64,000 nucleotides of DNA from CAIVND01 sp035532075 (GCA_035532075.1 DATKRV010000003.1:1-64000), one strand, 5' to 3'. Counted from the stretch's first letter, positions 1 through 10,067 are shown. Translations and numbers: made by a program. The notes: generated by a model not told the origin, from the sequence alone.

Positions 1-1
1 C

Positions 2-205
2 ACCATCGAACGCCGTCTCGAACTCGCCGAGGCACTTCTCGCGCTTCGCGAACGCGGACTGGTGCACCCAGCACTCGCAGCTGTGGCGATCATCGACCTG
101 AACCAACGCGAGTCAGCACTTGTGATCTCGTCCGTTGCCCAGGCGATCGCCGTCGCGTCGGGCGACGAGCGAACGCCTTCCGGGCTTCTCGTCGCCACCC
201 GGTAG
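2..205 (+). CDS. 3' end of an unrecognised protein (cut by window start)
   Basis: An open frame enters from the left edge and ends at a TAG (203-205), giving 67 visible C-terminal residues. The visible part is Ala/Leu-rich and helix-like, starting TIERRLELAEALLALRERG, with no signature I can name. Codon use is GC-rich and consistent with the real genes downstream, so it is probably the tail of a true gene and not a chance frame. No function is proposed. Confidence 0.45.
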   Translation, partial: TIERRLELAEALLALRERGLVHPALAAVAIIDLNQRESALVISSVAQAIAVASGDERTPSGLLVATR

Positions 206-738
206 ACCTGAAGTGCTGCCGACGCGGCCGGATGCCAGCTGCACCTATTGGCGCGCGCTCTAAAGTCGTTCTTGAAGATCACGGAGTCGAGCGCGCAGTG
301 GGAAGGTTTGGGGCTGCAGTTTCAGTCTCTTCGCGGTTTTCTAGCCCATGTTCGGTATTGCCTGGATCGTACTTTGACAGAGAAACACGAGAGAGTGGTC
401 CGACTTGCTAGTGATTGATCATGACTCATTCGACCACAGTGAGTTGCCTTGGCGCAAAGTGCAAATTGGTTAAGTGACGTTGTAGCGTTTGAAGAGTAAC
501 GGTAGTAGAGGAGGATAAAAAAAGTCAGTGTCGCAGCGTGTCAGCATGTAAAAATTGGAAAATGATGATCACGCTTGGCACACTCAAGAGGCGTAGAGAA
601 TCAGTATTGGGTGACGCGCCTTCAGGCTAAATCTGTCACGGTTAAATCGATCTTGTTGAATCAGGAAAATGTCAGCCTCCGGCTAGGATAAAGAGAGGTC
701 TAACATAATCCCGATAAGGTGCGACAGGAATTCTCAAG
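206..738. other. 533-bp AT-richer intergenic region with no gene seen
   Basis: No frame with coding character was found on either strand. Base composition is visibly more AT-rich than the flanking genes, with runs such as gaggataaaaaaag near 511. It probably contains the promoter and leader of the large gene at 739, but I cannot point to a convincing -35/-10 pair. Confidence 0.5.
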
Positions 739-3700
739 ATGGCCATACACGCTTGTACGATTATCGCGCGCAACTATCTTTCCCTCGCGCGCGTTCTTGC
801 TTCCTCGTTTTTTGAGACAAATCCTGGAGGAACCCTCTCTGTTCTTGTTATTGACGACCGGTACAAGTCAATTGCTTCAGCTCAAGAAGATTTTGAGGTA
901 CTCCACCTCGATGAAGTAAGTATTGACGACCAAGAGGCACTGAGGATGGCTGCTTTCTATAGCCTGACTGAGTTCGCGACGGCGGTCAAACCCTGGCTTT
1001 TGCAGAAGCTGATCGATCGATGGAACGAACCCGTTATATACCTTGATCCCGACATTATGGTTTTTCGGTCACTAGGTGAGATCATTGAGCTCGCCGAGCG
1101 TCACGAGATTGTCATTACGCCTCATTCCATACAACCAATTCCGCGTGATGGAAAGAGTGTCTCCGAGAGCGAGATTCTGGCAGCGGGGATCTATAATCTT
1201 GGTTTCATTGGAGTTGGTTTGTCCGGACTTCGTTTTCTCAAGTTTTGGAAGGAACGACTTCGCCGGGAATGTCTCTCTGAGCCAGCAAATATGCGGTTCG
1301 TTGACCAACGTTGGGTTGACTTTGCACCTTCAATGTTTGACGCCTTCATTCTCAAGGATCCCACCTACAACGCTGCCTACTGGAATCTCCATGGATACAG
1401 GTTTGTCTTCGATCCAACGACGAACCAGTACTTGATCGATGGTCGCCCGATGAATTTTTTCCATTTCAGCGGATACAACCCGCGGGTTCCCGAGCTCCTC
1501 AGTAAATACCAGGGCGGAAACGCTCGGATACTGTTCTCTGAACTGCCTGATCTGAAAATTCTCTGCGATTTCTATGCCGAGCAGCTTTTCGCACAGGGTT
1601 ACGACGAGACCTCGGAGAATAGATACGGGTATCTCAATCTTGACAACGGAATGCCGTATGACATCTACATGCGACACGCCTACCGGGACGCCCTGCTCAA
1701 AGGCGAAGCTGACGAGGCACCGCTTCCTCCAAACCCGTTTTACCGAGCTGATCTGTTTGTTCTTTGGCTGAATTCCCCGGATGAGAAAGAGGTTATCTCG
1801 AGGTATCTCAAGAAGATGTATGAAGGTCGAACTGATCTTCAATATCACTTTCCAGACGCGGCCGGCGCCGGACTCGCAGCCCTCGTAGCCTGGTGCTGGG
1901 ACGAATCCTCAAAAGGCAACTTTGATCAACGCCTGATCCCCAAGGTCCTCGGCGAGAGGGGAACAGTCTCTAACGCTGAATCGGAGAGTCGTCGACCGGA
2001 AACGTTCCAAAGTGGCATTCAGATATCTGGGTATTTCAAAGCTGAGATGGGTGTTGGTGAACTTGGACGCAATACCATCAAAACGATCGCGGCCTCAGGA
2101 ATTCCGTATTCAACGCTAACCATCACAGATGTGATCCACCGGCAAAATTTTGATTTCAAAGATCGGAAAACAGATGGTCACGCGATCAACGTCGTATGCA
2201 TGAATGCAGATTCAATTGTCCATTTTGCCTATCGAATGGGAGCTGAATATTTTCGAGATCGTTATACCATCGGCGTCTGGGCCTGGGAGATAGAGGAGTT
2301 TCCGGAGGAGTTCGATGCTTCTTTTGAATATGTCGACGAGATATGGGCTTCAAGCGAATTCACAAGGAAGGCAATAGCCGCACGTGGCCTCAAACCGGTA
2401 TATACCCTCCCGGTGACGATGCAGTTCGACCGCGTGGAGACCGCTTTCAACCGGTCGACTCTTGGTATTCCTCAAGGGTTCTTGTTTCTCTTCTGTTTCG
2501 ATTTGTTGAGTATCTTCGAACGCAAGAATCCGTTGGGAGTCATTGAGGCATTTACCGAAGCCTTCCAGCCAAACGAAGGTCCAGTTTTGGTCATCAAGGC
2601 ATTGAATGGTGACAAGCGGCTCGCAGGACTCGAGAAGATACGGATCCGTGCTCGCGGCAGGTCTGACATCGTGATTCTTGACAGGTATCTGGACCGCGAC
2701 GACAACCTCAGTCTCTTCAATGAGTCAGATTGTTATGTTTCGTTGCACAGAAGCGAAGGTTTAGGTCTGACTATTGCCGAGGCGATGTCGCTTGGCAAAC
2801 CGGTAATTGCGACGGCATATTCGGGGAATATGGATTTCATGAAAGCCGATAACTCATACCTGATCCCGTTCTCCTATGGTCTGGTGCCCAAAGGGTGTGA
2901 TCCGTATCGGCCAGGTGCAAGATGGGCCGAGCCCGATATCTCCGAGGCGGCGAAGACGATGCGCTATGTCTTTGAGAATCCGGCCGAAGCAGTCGCGGTG
3001 GGCGATCGTGCCCGTCAATATATGGAGGAGAAACACTCGCCTGACGCGACAGCGGCGTTTATTTTGGAGAGGCACCAGTATGCGATCGAAAGTCTTAATG
3101 GCGTCGTCCATCACGGCGAGTCAGTTCTCAGCGGTTTTGCGAAAGACGCACAAACTGGTGCCAAGAAGGGATCTGCAAATGCACGGACCTCTGGAGGTTT
3201 CGCGATGGAGGATGTGACGCCTCCGCTCATCGAGCTTGCATCGCGGCCCATTGTGTATGACGGACGATCCCGTTTCGACAGGACCGGCCGCATTGCCCGC
3301 AGAATTTTGCGAAAGCTGATGCTGGTACGCGACAATCAACAAAAGGAAATCAATTTGGCCCTCGCGATGGGATCCGAGCACCTCGCGCGACTATGGAATT
3401 CAATGCAGGCGAGCCTGCTCCGTCTCGAAGATGCTCAAAGGCAGGAATCTCAAGGTGCGAAAGCTCTCGAGATGAAGGTTGATCTTGTTCAAAAGATCTT
3501 GTCTCAATTCAACACAAATATTGAAACGCTAAATGGGCTTGTTGCTGAGATGGACGCTAGGAATCGCGACATTGAACGAGCAGTGGCCGATGCCAGCCAA
3601 AACCAATCTGCACAGTTGCAGATAATTCCATATATGTCAGATCCGGAGACATTCACGCTGAGAGAGGGGGTTAACAAGGAGTTCCTTGGATTCAGGGGGA

Positions 3701-4308
3701 ATTCGCGAGAGCTCCAGGGACATACGAGTTTTGAGGACATCTTCCGGGGACCCGAAGAACTTATCCGCAACAGGTTTAGGGTCTACGTTAGTCTCATCAA
3801 CGCTTCGGGTACGGTTGTGGACATTGGAAGTGGTCGCGGTGAATTTCTAGATCTCCTTCGTGATGCAAGAGTCAACGCGATTGGCGTTGATATCGATAAA
3901 TCGATGATAGAAAGATCAACTGAAAAGGGTCATGACATTGTTAAAGAAGATGCGCTCGCTTTTCTTCGAAGTCGAGAAGATGGAAGTATCTCGACAATCT
4001 TTTCTGCTCAATTTATTGAACACCTGAGTTATTCGCGCTTACGTAGCTTTCTTCGGGAGAGCTATAGATCTCTCAGCGGGGGTGGCGTCTTGATTCTTGA
4101 GACGGTCAACCCGTATTCGGTACCGGCATTTTTAACGTTCTGGACGGACCTTACGCACGAGCGGCCCATCTTCCCCGAGGTTCTGTTGGCTCTCTTGATG
4201 GAAGAGGGTTTTGACGACGCACGCGTCATGTTTCCCAACGGAACGGAGTCGCTTGATGTGGATCGATGGGTTGAGGGCGAGTATGCCGTCATTGCACATC
4301 GAAGGTAG
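739..4308 (+). CDS. Multidomain glycosyltransferase (GT-A + GT4) with coiled coil and C-terminal SAM-methyltransferase, 1189 aa
   Basis: Three enzymatic modules lie in one chain. Residues 1-270 form a GT-A fold sugar transferase resembling GT8-like proteins, with a DxD-type motif in YLDPDIMVF (about residue 100). Residues about 430-790 form a GT4 (GT-B) domain with the EX7E-type stretch LHRSEGLGLTIAEAMSLGK (about 668). A heptad-like, Gln/Glu-rich segment (about 860-980) leads into a class I methyltransferase with motif I VVDIGSGRGEFLDLL (about 1025) and IEHL (about 1093). The ATG at 739 begins the GT-A strand directly. No signal peptide or membrane segment is visible, so a cytosolic or membrane-peripheral role in building and capping a surface glycan is inferred. 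The GT4 and methyltransferase halves recur as separate genes at 24093 and 22717. Confidence 0.85.
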   Translation: MAIHACTIIARNYLSLARVLASSFFETNPGGTLSVLVIDDRYKSIASAQEDFEVLHLDEVSIDDQEALRMAAFYSLTEFATAVKPWLLQKLIDRWNEPVIYLDPDIMVFRSLGEIIELAERHEIVITPHSIQPIPRDGKSVSESEILAAGIYNLGFIGVGLSGLRFLKFWKERLRRECLSEPANMRFVDQRWVDFAPSMFDAFILKDPTYNAAYWNLHGYRFVFDPTTNQYLIDGRPMNFFHFSGYNPRVPELLSKYQGGNARILFSELPDLKILCDFYAEQLFAQGYDETSENRYGYLNLDNGMPYDIYMRHAYRDALLKGEADEAPLPPNPFYRADLFVLWLNSPDEKEVISRYLKKMYEGRTDLQYHFPDAAGAGLAALVAWCWDESSKGNFDQRLIPKVLGERGTVSNAESESRRPETFQSGIQISGYFKAEMGVGELGRNTIKTIAASGIPYSTLTITDVIHRQNFDFKDRKTDGHAINVVCMNADSIVHFAYRMGAEYFRDRYTIGVWAWEIEEFPEEFDASFEYVDEIWASSEFTRKAIAARGLKPVYTLPVTMQFDRVETAFNRSTLGIPQGFLFLFCFDLLSIFERKNPLGVIEAFTEAFQPNEGPVLVIKALNGDKRLAGLEKIRIRARGRSDIVILDRYLDRDDNLSLFNESDCYVSLHRSEGLGLTIAEAMSLGKPVIATAYSGNMDFMKADNSYLIPFSYGLVPKGCDPYRPGARWAEPDISEAAKTMRYVFENPAEAVAVGDRARQYMEEKHSPDATAAFILERHQYAIESLNGVVHHGESVLSGFAKDAQTGAKKGSANARTSGGFAMEDVTPPLIELASRPIVYDGRSRFDRTGRIARRILRKLMLVRDNQQKEINLALAMGSEHLARLWNSMQASLLRLEDAQRQESQGAKALEMKVDLVQKILSQFNTNIETLNGLVAEMDARNRDIERAVADASQNQSAQLQIIPYMSDPETFTLREGVNKEFLGFRGNSRELQGHTSFEDIFRGPEELIRNRFRVYVSLINASGTVVDIGSGRGEFLDLLRDARVNAIGVDIDKSMIERSTEKGHDIVKEDALAFLRSREDGSISTIFSAQFIEHLSYSRLRSFLRESYRSLSGGGVLILETVNPYSVPAFLTFWTDLTHERPIFPEVLLALLMEEGFDDARVMFPNGTESLDVDRWVEGEYAVIAHRR

Positions 4309-4658
4309 GATGTCTTTTAACCTCGGACTTCGCTGTAGGGGGTCGTTCTGAGTCGTTCTGGATTATCCGAACACGTGCGCCTCCAGTCCAATGGCATTTG
4401 CTGGGGTTTGGCGAGAATCAAACTGTTCCCGACGAGCATCACGGTAAGGCATGCGCAGGCACATCTCAATATGGGTGCGAGTTATTTTTGGACGATACCC
4501 CCGTATAGAAGCGCGAACCGCTTCGAACCCGCTGCTACCTTAACAACAATGCGTTGTGGCTATCCCCGATTCACGCTATCAGGGTGGATTACGCGTAAGA
4601 GGGGCCTGAACGCGATTTGTCGTTGGCATTATTTTCCGATCTGGTCTACCAAGCCTCG
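4309..4658. other. 350-bp intergenic region with no supported gene
   Basis: A 95-codon open frame (4375-4662) runs through here, but its composition is arbitrary and it overlaps the next gene. A short direct repeat of gtcgttctg is at about 4343 and 4353. I see no RNA gene or terminator hairpin. Confidence 0.4.
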
Positions 4659-6557
4659 ATGAAACCGCCGAAAATTCTGAGATTTGACCTTAAGAACGTT
4701 GCTCGACTGGCGATTGCGGGCCTCATAGCAATTGCCGTCGCAAACGCATTACATGTCCTTTGGAGCCTCCTTGGCGGTGCTTACAGCGCTGATGACATCT
4801 GGGATTCTCAGTTCCCTGCCCAGTTGCATGCGACTCACCAAGGCATCCTCAGCTTCATCGTCGCCGTGACGAAGGGATGGATGAAGTCCTCGGGGAGATT
4901 TTTTCCCACCTCAATCGCAGAAGGCATTTTGGCGTTCAGCATTTTTCAGACCCGGTTTTCTTACAAGATCTTTTTGATGTGCGCGGTTTTGGCAGATCTG
5001 GTCCTGGCGTATCTGTTTCTTGCCAGACTTACTCGCCAGCGCTGGACTGCATATTTATTTGTGATCTTGGCGGTGGTGGGATTTGAGTTCCGGTTCTTTT
5101 TTGACGGTATTCAGGAATTCGCAGCGCAGCAAGAGGTGATGTTGGCGCTCGTCTTGATTGCTGCAAACTCGACGCTGAATTACCTTGACTCTGGGAAAAG
5201 GATATGGCTCATCGTCACTGCGCTTGCCTGGGCTTTGGCACTCACCACCTATGAGACGAGCTATTTGATGCTTCCGATTTTATGGATCGCTATGTGGCAC
5301 CGGCATCCGTCGCGAGAACGGGTGGTCGCGGGTATTGCCTCATCGGCGTTGCCGACGATGTTGATTGGCGCGTATGTGTTTTACCTCCGCTTGTCATTGA
5401 CGGCGGGTACTGCCGCTTCGTACACCGCAGATCTCTCACCGCCAAAGGTTTTAACTACGTTGGGCAAGCAGGTGGTCGGAACACTTCCATTTTCAGAGTT
5501 CTATCTCGGCGGCTCTCGTGATCTAACCGGCGTCTTGACGGCTCCGCAATGGTCAGTTTTTAGCGGCGTACTTTTTGTACTGGTCGCTGGAGCTATTGCG
5601 CTAGCGCTACGTCATCAGAGACTCGCGCCTCGAGATGATGCCGCCCTTTTTGCCATAGCTGTTGTGCTTCTGTTCGGCCCGGCGATCATCGTGGCAGTCA
5701 CCGAAACATGGCAGGGAACGCTCACCTGGGGGAATGCTTACATATCCGCCTACATACAGGGTTTTGGCTTCGTTTTGATCTTCTTGGCGCTTTCAGACGT
5801 ATTGATCCGGAAGATCAGGTCGATCTCGCGGTATAACCTCAGACTCTCAATGCAGATCGGGTTGATATCTGCTGTTTCCCTTTTGGGTTCATTGGTAATT
5901 CTCGGCGTTGCGGGCGAGAATGTGAGGGTAATCAATGTAAATGATCCATCCCTTGGATGGATGAATCAGCAGGCGTCGATCGGATGGTCTCGGCAAATTG
6001 TGACTGACGCTGAGCGATCGGGCCTGTTCGGATCAGGTCGTTGGATGGATAAAGTTGCAGCAATTACCGGTGCTGCCTGGATCAACTCGAATGAGATCTC
6101 CTACGAATCGGGACAGAGCGTGGATGTGGTCAATGCATATCCCTACTGGACACTCGGCGCACAAGCCTCGACACAGGTTCCTGGTTGTCCCCTTGCAGTC
6201 GGGAAGTGCAAACCGTCGAGACAGTATCAGTCAATTCTCTACGTAGGTGCCAAAGCGTACAATAACGGTTATTCGGTGTTGGGAAGCTTTAGTTCGGCAT
6301 TTAGCCTCTCATCAGCTCCAGACGATGTTGTCGCGGTGGTGAAGGACCCAACAATATTCGTCGAAAACCCGGCTATCTCCTCGGTGGCGAGGGTCACGCT
6401 GTGTCGAATCGGCAGAGGCTCCGTTTTGCACGAAATCCGCGCTCTGAAGGTTGTCCGCTCTGGTAGCCACTGGCGAGTACTTCAGGGCGGATCGAAGTTT
6501 CGAGTAGCGGTTTCGACGATCGGACTGGATATATCTAATCGGTGCGAGACCTTGTAG
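4659..6557 (+). CDS. Polytopic membrane protein, GT-C-like, 632 aa
   Basis: About ten hydrophobic segments fill residues 10-430, among them VARLAIAGLIAIAVANALHV, AYLFVILAVVGFEFRFFF and YIQGFGFVLIFLALSDVL. They are followed by a hydrophilic C-terminal domain of about 200 residues with two Cys close together (CPLAVGKC). The layout of many TMs plus a large outer domain resembles GT-C polyprenyl-phosphate-dependent glycosyltransferases or related surface-polysaccharide proteins, but I see no decisive catalytic motif. The ATG at 4659 is preferred; an in-frame TTG at 4617 would add 14 residues. Its position after the large glycosyltransferase supports a role in surface glycan assembly, by inference. 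Confidence 0.7.
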   Translation: MKPPKILRFDLKNVARLAIAGLIAIAVANALHVLWSLLGGAYSADDIWDSQFPAQLHATHQGILSFIVAVTKGWMKSSGRFFPTSIAEGILAFSIFQTRFSYKIFLMCAVLADLVLAYLFLARLTRQRWTAYLFVILAVVGFEFRFFFDGIQEFAAQQEVMLALVLIAANSTLNYLDSGKRIWLIVTALAWALALTTYETSYLMLPILWIAMWHRHPSRERVVAGIASSALPTMLIGAYVFYLRLSLTAGTAASYTADLSPPKVLTTLGKQVVGTLPFSEFYLGGSRDLTGVLTAPQWSVFSGVLFVLVAGAIALALRHQRLAPRDDAALFAIAVVLLFGPAIIVAVTETWQGTLTWGNAYISAYIQGFGFVLIFLALSDVLIRKIRSISRYNLRLSMQIGLISAVSLLGSLVILGVAGENVRVINVNDPSLGWMNQQASIGWSRQIVTDAERSGLFGSGRWMDKVAAITGAAWINSNEISYESGQSVDVVNAYPYWTLGAQASTQVPGCPLAVGKCKPSRQYQSILYVGAKAYNNGYSVLGSFSSAFSLSSAPDDVVAVVKDPTIFVENPAISSVARVTLCRIGRGSVLHEIRALKVVRSGSHWRVLQGGSKFRVAVSTIGLDISNRCETL

Positions 6558-6663
6558 GAATGTCTGGCTCACGTTTTGGAACGTTACAGACCAGGAATGG
6601 TCCTGGTTCTACGGTCAAGGACGACCGGCAAAAGTAAAATTTGACTTTCGCATGAGTCGTAAC

Positions 6664-7622
6664 TTAAGGACCTCCTTGTTTGGAAGCACCCAAGAGTATG
6701 TGGATTGCCAATGGCCGCTTTTTCATGGACGTATAGACCATTATGAGCATGGCGAGTTCGATGGCCACCATGGCCCTGACGGGTCCTTGATATGAGGCGA
6801 TCCGCTGATACCTGACCGCGTAGTAGGTGCTGTGAGAGCGTGCCGCGCTCATGGCAGTAATCCCGAGGGCGCCCTTGAGGTAGGGATTGCCCGGACGATT
6901 GCGCGTCGACATCACCCGACCCGCGGACTCGTCCGATCCCGGACACTCCCGCCCACCTGGTTAAGTGGCTCGCTGTGGGGAACCTGCCCATGTCGGCGCC
7001 GGTCTCAGCGATAGTAACATCAGCCACTTTCGTCGAGATTCCCGGGATCGTCGAAATGAGATCCCGGGCTGTTCGAAAAGAGTCCATCACCACCTCAATG
7101 CGCGCGGCGATTTCGTTTATCGCTTCTGCTCGCTGGTCAATTAGGCCCAATTGGATCTGCACCAAGAACGCGTGATGTTCGCTGAAGCGACCGGCGAGTC
7201 CGTTCATCAGCTCGGGGATCTTCTCTCGGAACCTGCTCTTTGCCATGTCGTCAACAATGCTCGGGTCGTGCTCGCCGGCTTCGAGGGCGTCGAGAAAGAT
7301 GCGAGACGAGACGCCGTTCATTTCCGTGGTTACCGACGAGAGATTCACTCCGGTGTCCTCCATCAACTTTTCCAAGCATTGAATCTCGCGAGTGCGTTCA
7401 CGAATGATCGTGGTGCGCGTGCGAGTGAGGTCGCGTAGCTGACGAATCGGCTCGTGTGGCACGAACGAATCTCGCACCAAACCGTGAGCACCGAGTTGCG
7501 CGAGCCACGCGGCGTCCGAGACGTCCGTTTTCCGACCGGGCAGGTTCTTCACGAGTCGGGCGTTGACGAACATGACCTCGCAGAGCCCCTCTTCGAGTAG
7601 GTAGTAAGAAGGTTTCCAGTAT
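6664..7622 (-). pseudogene. IS110-family transposase, 5'-truncated and frameshifted
   Basis: Reading leftward, the frame begins ..YWKPSYYLLEEGLCEVMF and continues through VKNLPGRKTDVSDAAWLAQL and IRQLRDLTRTR, which are hallmarks of the IS110 DEDD domain. The C-terminal Tnp part reads IPGISTKVADV and then WAGV. At about 6948 the frame shifts, and the expected continuation CPGSDESAGR ... RPGNPYLKGALGI is found in the other frame, ending at TAA 6664. The usual N-terminal 50-80 residues, with the first catalytic Asp, are missing: an in-frame TAA directly precedes YWKP at about 7622. The copy is therefore inactive. IS110 elements lack terminal inverted repeats, so exact ends cannot be set. Confidence 0.85.
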
Positions 7623-8110
7623 TATGTTACGTCCCGGATTATGTTGAATGCGCCTCGATAGCCCTTGGTGTGGGCGGTGATCGGCCGGATCGAAGGACTC
7701 GAATAGTACTGAGTGCATGGTCTTTTGCCGAATGGCAGGCCCGATGTGTCCCGCACGCACCACCTTCTGTTGGAACGGCGAGCTCTACGTTGCTGCTGTC
7801 GAGATAGCCCGCAGTTCGGAATGGCGTTGCCTGAACCGCCGCAGAGCAATGGACTGCTTTCGCTCGAACCGCAAAAAATCTAATCGGTCGCTCTCGTGCG
7901 GGCCAGCTGTTTTTGCTCAGCGTAGGACTGATGAGCACATGGTTCAAGAAGGTAGGACAAGAGAGGTTAGCGGTCACTTGGAGGTGATGGTGAAAGAGGA
8001 CGGTGTCGTCCATCAACCAGCCTTCGCCGTGACGAACGCGCATGGTGCGCCCGTCGCGCTCTTGCACAGGTCAACCCACTGACGCGAACTGAAGGGTGGC
8101 GTGGCATCTC
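7623..8110. other. Intergenic / junk region upstream of the IS110 wreck
   Basis: Several overlapping frames exist on both strands (for example 7639-8067 minus), but none has a recognisable domain. The sequence just beyond the IS110 break, minus-strand frame ending GYRGAFNIIRDVT, may come from another mobile element; I could not identify it. No RNA gene was seen. Confidence 0.4.
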
Positions 8111-9403
8111 TCAGATGTGGTGTGCGAGGACGGCATAATCCTGGGGCGCAAATAACTGCGTATTTATGAGCTCAATGATCGGCAAAAGATCATGAACCCA
8201 CGGACCCGCAACCTCCGATGGCTCCGACAGGGTCCTCGAGTCGCCGCGCTGCAGGCGAGCGATTTCCACGTCGACAAATCCACGGACATGAACAAGAAAT
8301 TCGAGCAGGCGCGGTGGGATGGGTCGTTGATGGGTCGGGTCAAGATAGAAGGCCGACGCTCCAACTATCAGGTTCTCCGGATTAGGAGTCTCAAGGATTA
8401 GCAATCCTCCGGGTCGTAGGAGCTGGTTTGCAAGATCCAATAGTTCGAGCATCACGTCGAGAGGCAGGTGTTCAACGAGGTGAAACGCGGTGATGACTGC
8501 AATCGTGCCGGGTTGAAGCGTGCGCATGTAGTCAGTCGCGTTCGCCGTAATGACGTCGAGACCGGCCGCCGCCCACTGCTCCCGGTAGGAGTCATTCGCA
8601 TCAACTCCCGTTGCGGAAATCCCCTCGTCGCGGAGCATTTCTAGCCACTCCCCGCGCCCACAGCCGACATCGAGTACGACTCCATCATCGCCCGTCGCCG
8701 TTCGAACGTTTTCGAGATAGACCTCCAACCTGCCCTTGATCAGGTCTGGAGAGCCGCGAAAGGCGTTCTCCAAAGCGAAATAGATTCCTTCGAGTGCCGC
8801 AGGCGGCAATGGGGTCTCATCGACCAATGCGTGCGAAGGTTGGGATTTGAGCGATCTACGGTAATCCTCGAAGAAGAGGTCAAGCCGCGCAAGCCTCATC
8901 TGCAGCTCAGCGGTGGTCTGGTCGGCGGTCTCACGATCGTCAGCGATCTTTTGTCGAAGATTTTCCAACTCTGTGAATGCCTCGGTAATTTCGCGTTGTA
9001 CATTTGCCATATTCTCGAAGTGATCCATCCGCTGTGCTAATTCGCGCAATTCCTCGGCGAGGCCAGAAAGCGAGGACGAACTGAGATTGTGCGCTGCGAT
9101 CGTCTCCTCGAAACGGACCAACACCTCGGTGTGGTGTGCGAGCGAGACCCGATGCAGCTCGACAAAATCACGGGTCTCATCGATGCGCGTCGCGAACTCC
9201 GACATCTCTTTGACGATTAAATTGTTGAAATGTATTTGATGTCGAAGCACAGGCCAAGCGAACTTCGCGATCATCTTCTTTATAATGCGTAGACGACTCC
9301 CTTGTGCGGGGGGCAATCCAAGATCAGCATCTTCTTTGGCAAGAGACAATGCCCGGTTCCTCCCTTGGTTCGAGTATCCGAGTAGCAAATGTAGCTTTCG
9401 CAC
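8111..9403 (-). CDS. Coiled-coil class I SAM-methyltransferase, 430 aa
   Basis: A basic N-terminal segment ends in the phrase DADLGLP and LRHQ (about residues 25-60). A long coiled coil follows (about 70-190), then a methyltransferase domain with motif I VLDVGCGRGEWLEML (about 243) and FHLVEHL (about 305). The phrase FRGSPDLIKGRLEVY precedes motif I and recurs in the methyltransferase domains at 22717 and 739. The protein matches the one at 22717-24072 along its whole length, so the two are paralogues. The start is GTG at 9403. The acceptor is unknown; methylation of a surface glycan or its lipid-linked precursor is inferred from the neighbourhood. Confidence 0.85.
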   Translation of the reverse strand: MRKLHLLLGYSNQGRNRALSLAKEDADLGLPPAQGSRLRIIKKMIAKFAWPVLRHQIHFNNLIVKEMSEFATRIDETRDFVELHRVSLAHHTEVLVRFEETIAAHNLSSSSLSGLAEELRELAQRMDHFENMANVQREITEAFTELENLRQKIADDRETADQTTAELQMRLARLDLFFEDYRRSLKSQPSHALVDETPLPPAALEGIYFALENAFRGSPDLIKGRLEVYLENVRTATGDDGVVLDVGCGRGEWLEMLRDEGISATGVDANDSYREQWAAAGLDVITANATDYMRTLQPGTIAVITAFHLVEHLPLDVMLELLDLANQLLRPGGLLILETPNPENLIVGASAFYLDPTHQRPIPPRLLEFLVHVRGFVDVEIARLQRGDSRTLSEPSEVAGPWVHDLLPIIELINTQLFAPQDYAVLAHHI

Positions 9404-9488
9404 GAGAAAGTTTCCGCAGTGCAGCTATTGGGCCACTCTCGCAGAGGTTGCCGGCGCTGTCCTTGTGGGTGATAATTGAGCGGCGTCT

Positions 9489-9848
9489 GTGGAAGTCGAT
9501 GCCGACGTCATGTTGTGGTTCTACGGGATCTCTCTCACTCCTTTGTCGTGTGGCGTTGTTTTAGCGAACGCCGAGCGCTGCACTATTCGACATCTGACGG
9601 TCAGGAGAGATCCCATTCTTCTTTGCCGACCGGGTCATCGCGAACCCTTGCTGAACCGGGTTGAATCCGGCAATGAGGTCGTTGTGATTGATCATGGTCG
9701 TGAGGTTGCGAGGGTCCGTCCGATTGAGAACAATGGACGGAAGTCAAGTGCGCTTGATCGACTCGTAGTGGAACGACTTGCAACTGCACCGCTGAGGGCG
9801 CGCGTCGACCTCTTCCCGCGAGAGGCATCTCAGTCACGGACCCGGTGA
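9489..9848 (+). pseudogene. Probable remnant of a Phd/YefM-type antitoxin
   Basis: The core EPLLNRVESGNEVVVIDHGR followed by EVARVRP is typical of the Phd/YefM fold (a helix, then two strands ending in an RxVARL-like phrase). The first 55 residues of the frame do not look like the family N-terminus, which normally starts a few residues before this core. No toxin frame follows: the downstream DNA to 10067 reads on the other strand. It is most likely a decayed half of a toxin-antitoxin pair. It is distinct from the intact pair at 25.9 kb. Confidence 0.45.
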
Positions 9849-10067
9849 GTCCGTTTGTCTCCAAGCAACGAGGGTAACGACCGCCTTTTTCGACACCTCG
9901 GCGATCATCTTTCTGATTATTGAAGGGCTTGGTTCCAACGAGGCTAAAAGCTCTGGCGCGAGGCGGATCACATCACCAGCGCGAGAGCCGTCTACGCCAA
10001 GGGGCACGCGGCGCTGGTCCTTGCGGGCCTGGTCGGTCGCGCCCAAGTTGCTGCCAGGGAGGGGCAT
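9834..10067 (-). CDS. Small 77-aa ORF directly coupled to the methyltransferase upstream
   Basis: The ATG (10065-10067) abuts the TAA stop of the gene at 10068-11201 without a gap, a layout that would allow translational coupling. The product is amphipathic, with a helix such as SIIRKMIAEVSKKAVVTLVA, and has no family I recognise. It overlaps the tail of the antitoxin remnant on the other strand. It could be a real small gene or a chance frame. Confidence 0.25.
   Translation of the reverse strand: MPLPGSNLGATDQARKDQRRVPLGVDGSRAGDVIRLAPELLASLEPSPSIIRKMIAEVSKKAVVTLVAWRQTDSPGP

Noticed and set aside
4375..4662. 95-aa ORF before the membrane protein
   Set aside because: No family resemblance, no ribosome site, and it overlaps the likely start of the next gene.
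6900..6990. Programmed frameshift in the IS110 transposase
   Set aside because: IS110 enzymes are made from one frame, no slippery site is visible, and the 5' end is missing as well.
7639..8067. 142-aa minus-strand ORF beside the IS110 wreck
   Set aside because: Overlapped by competing frames on both strands and no similarity recognised; could be transposon debris, but unsupported.
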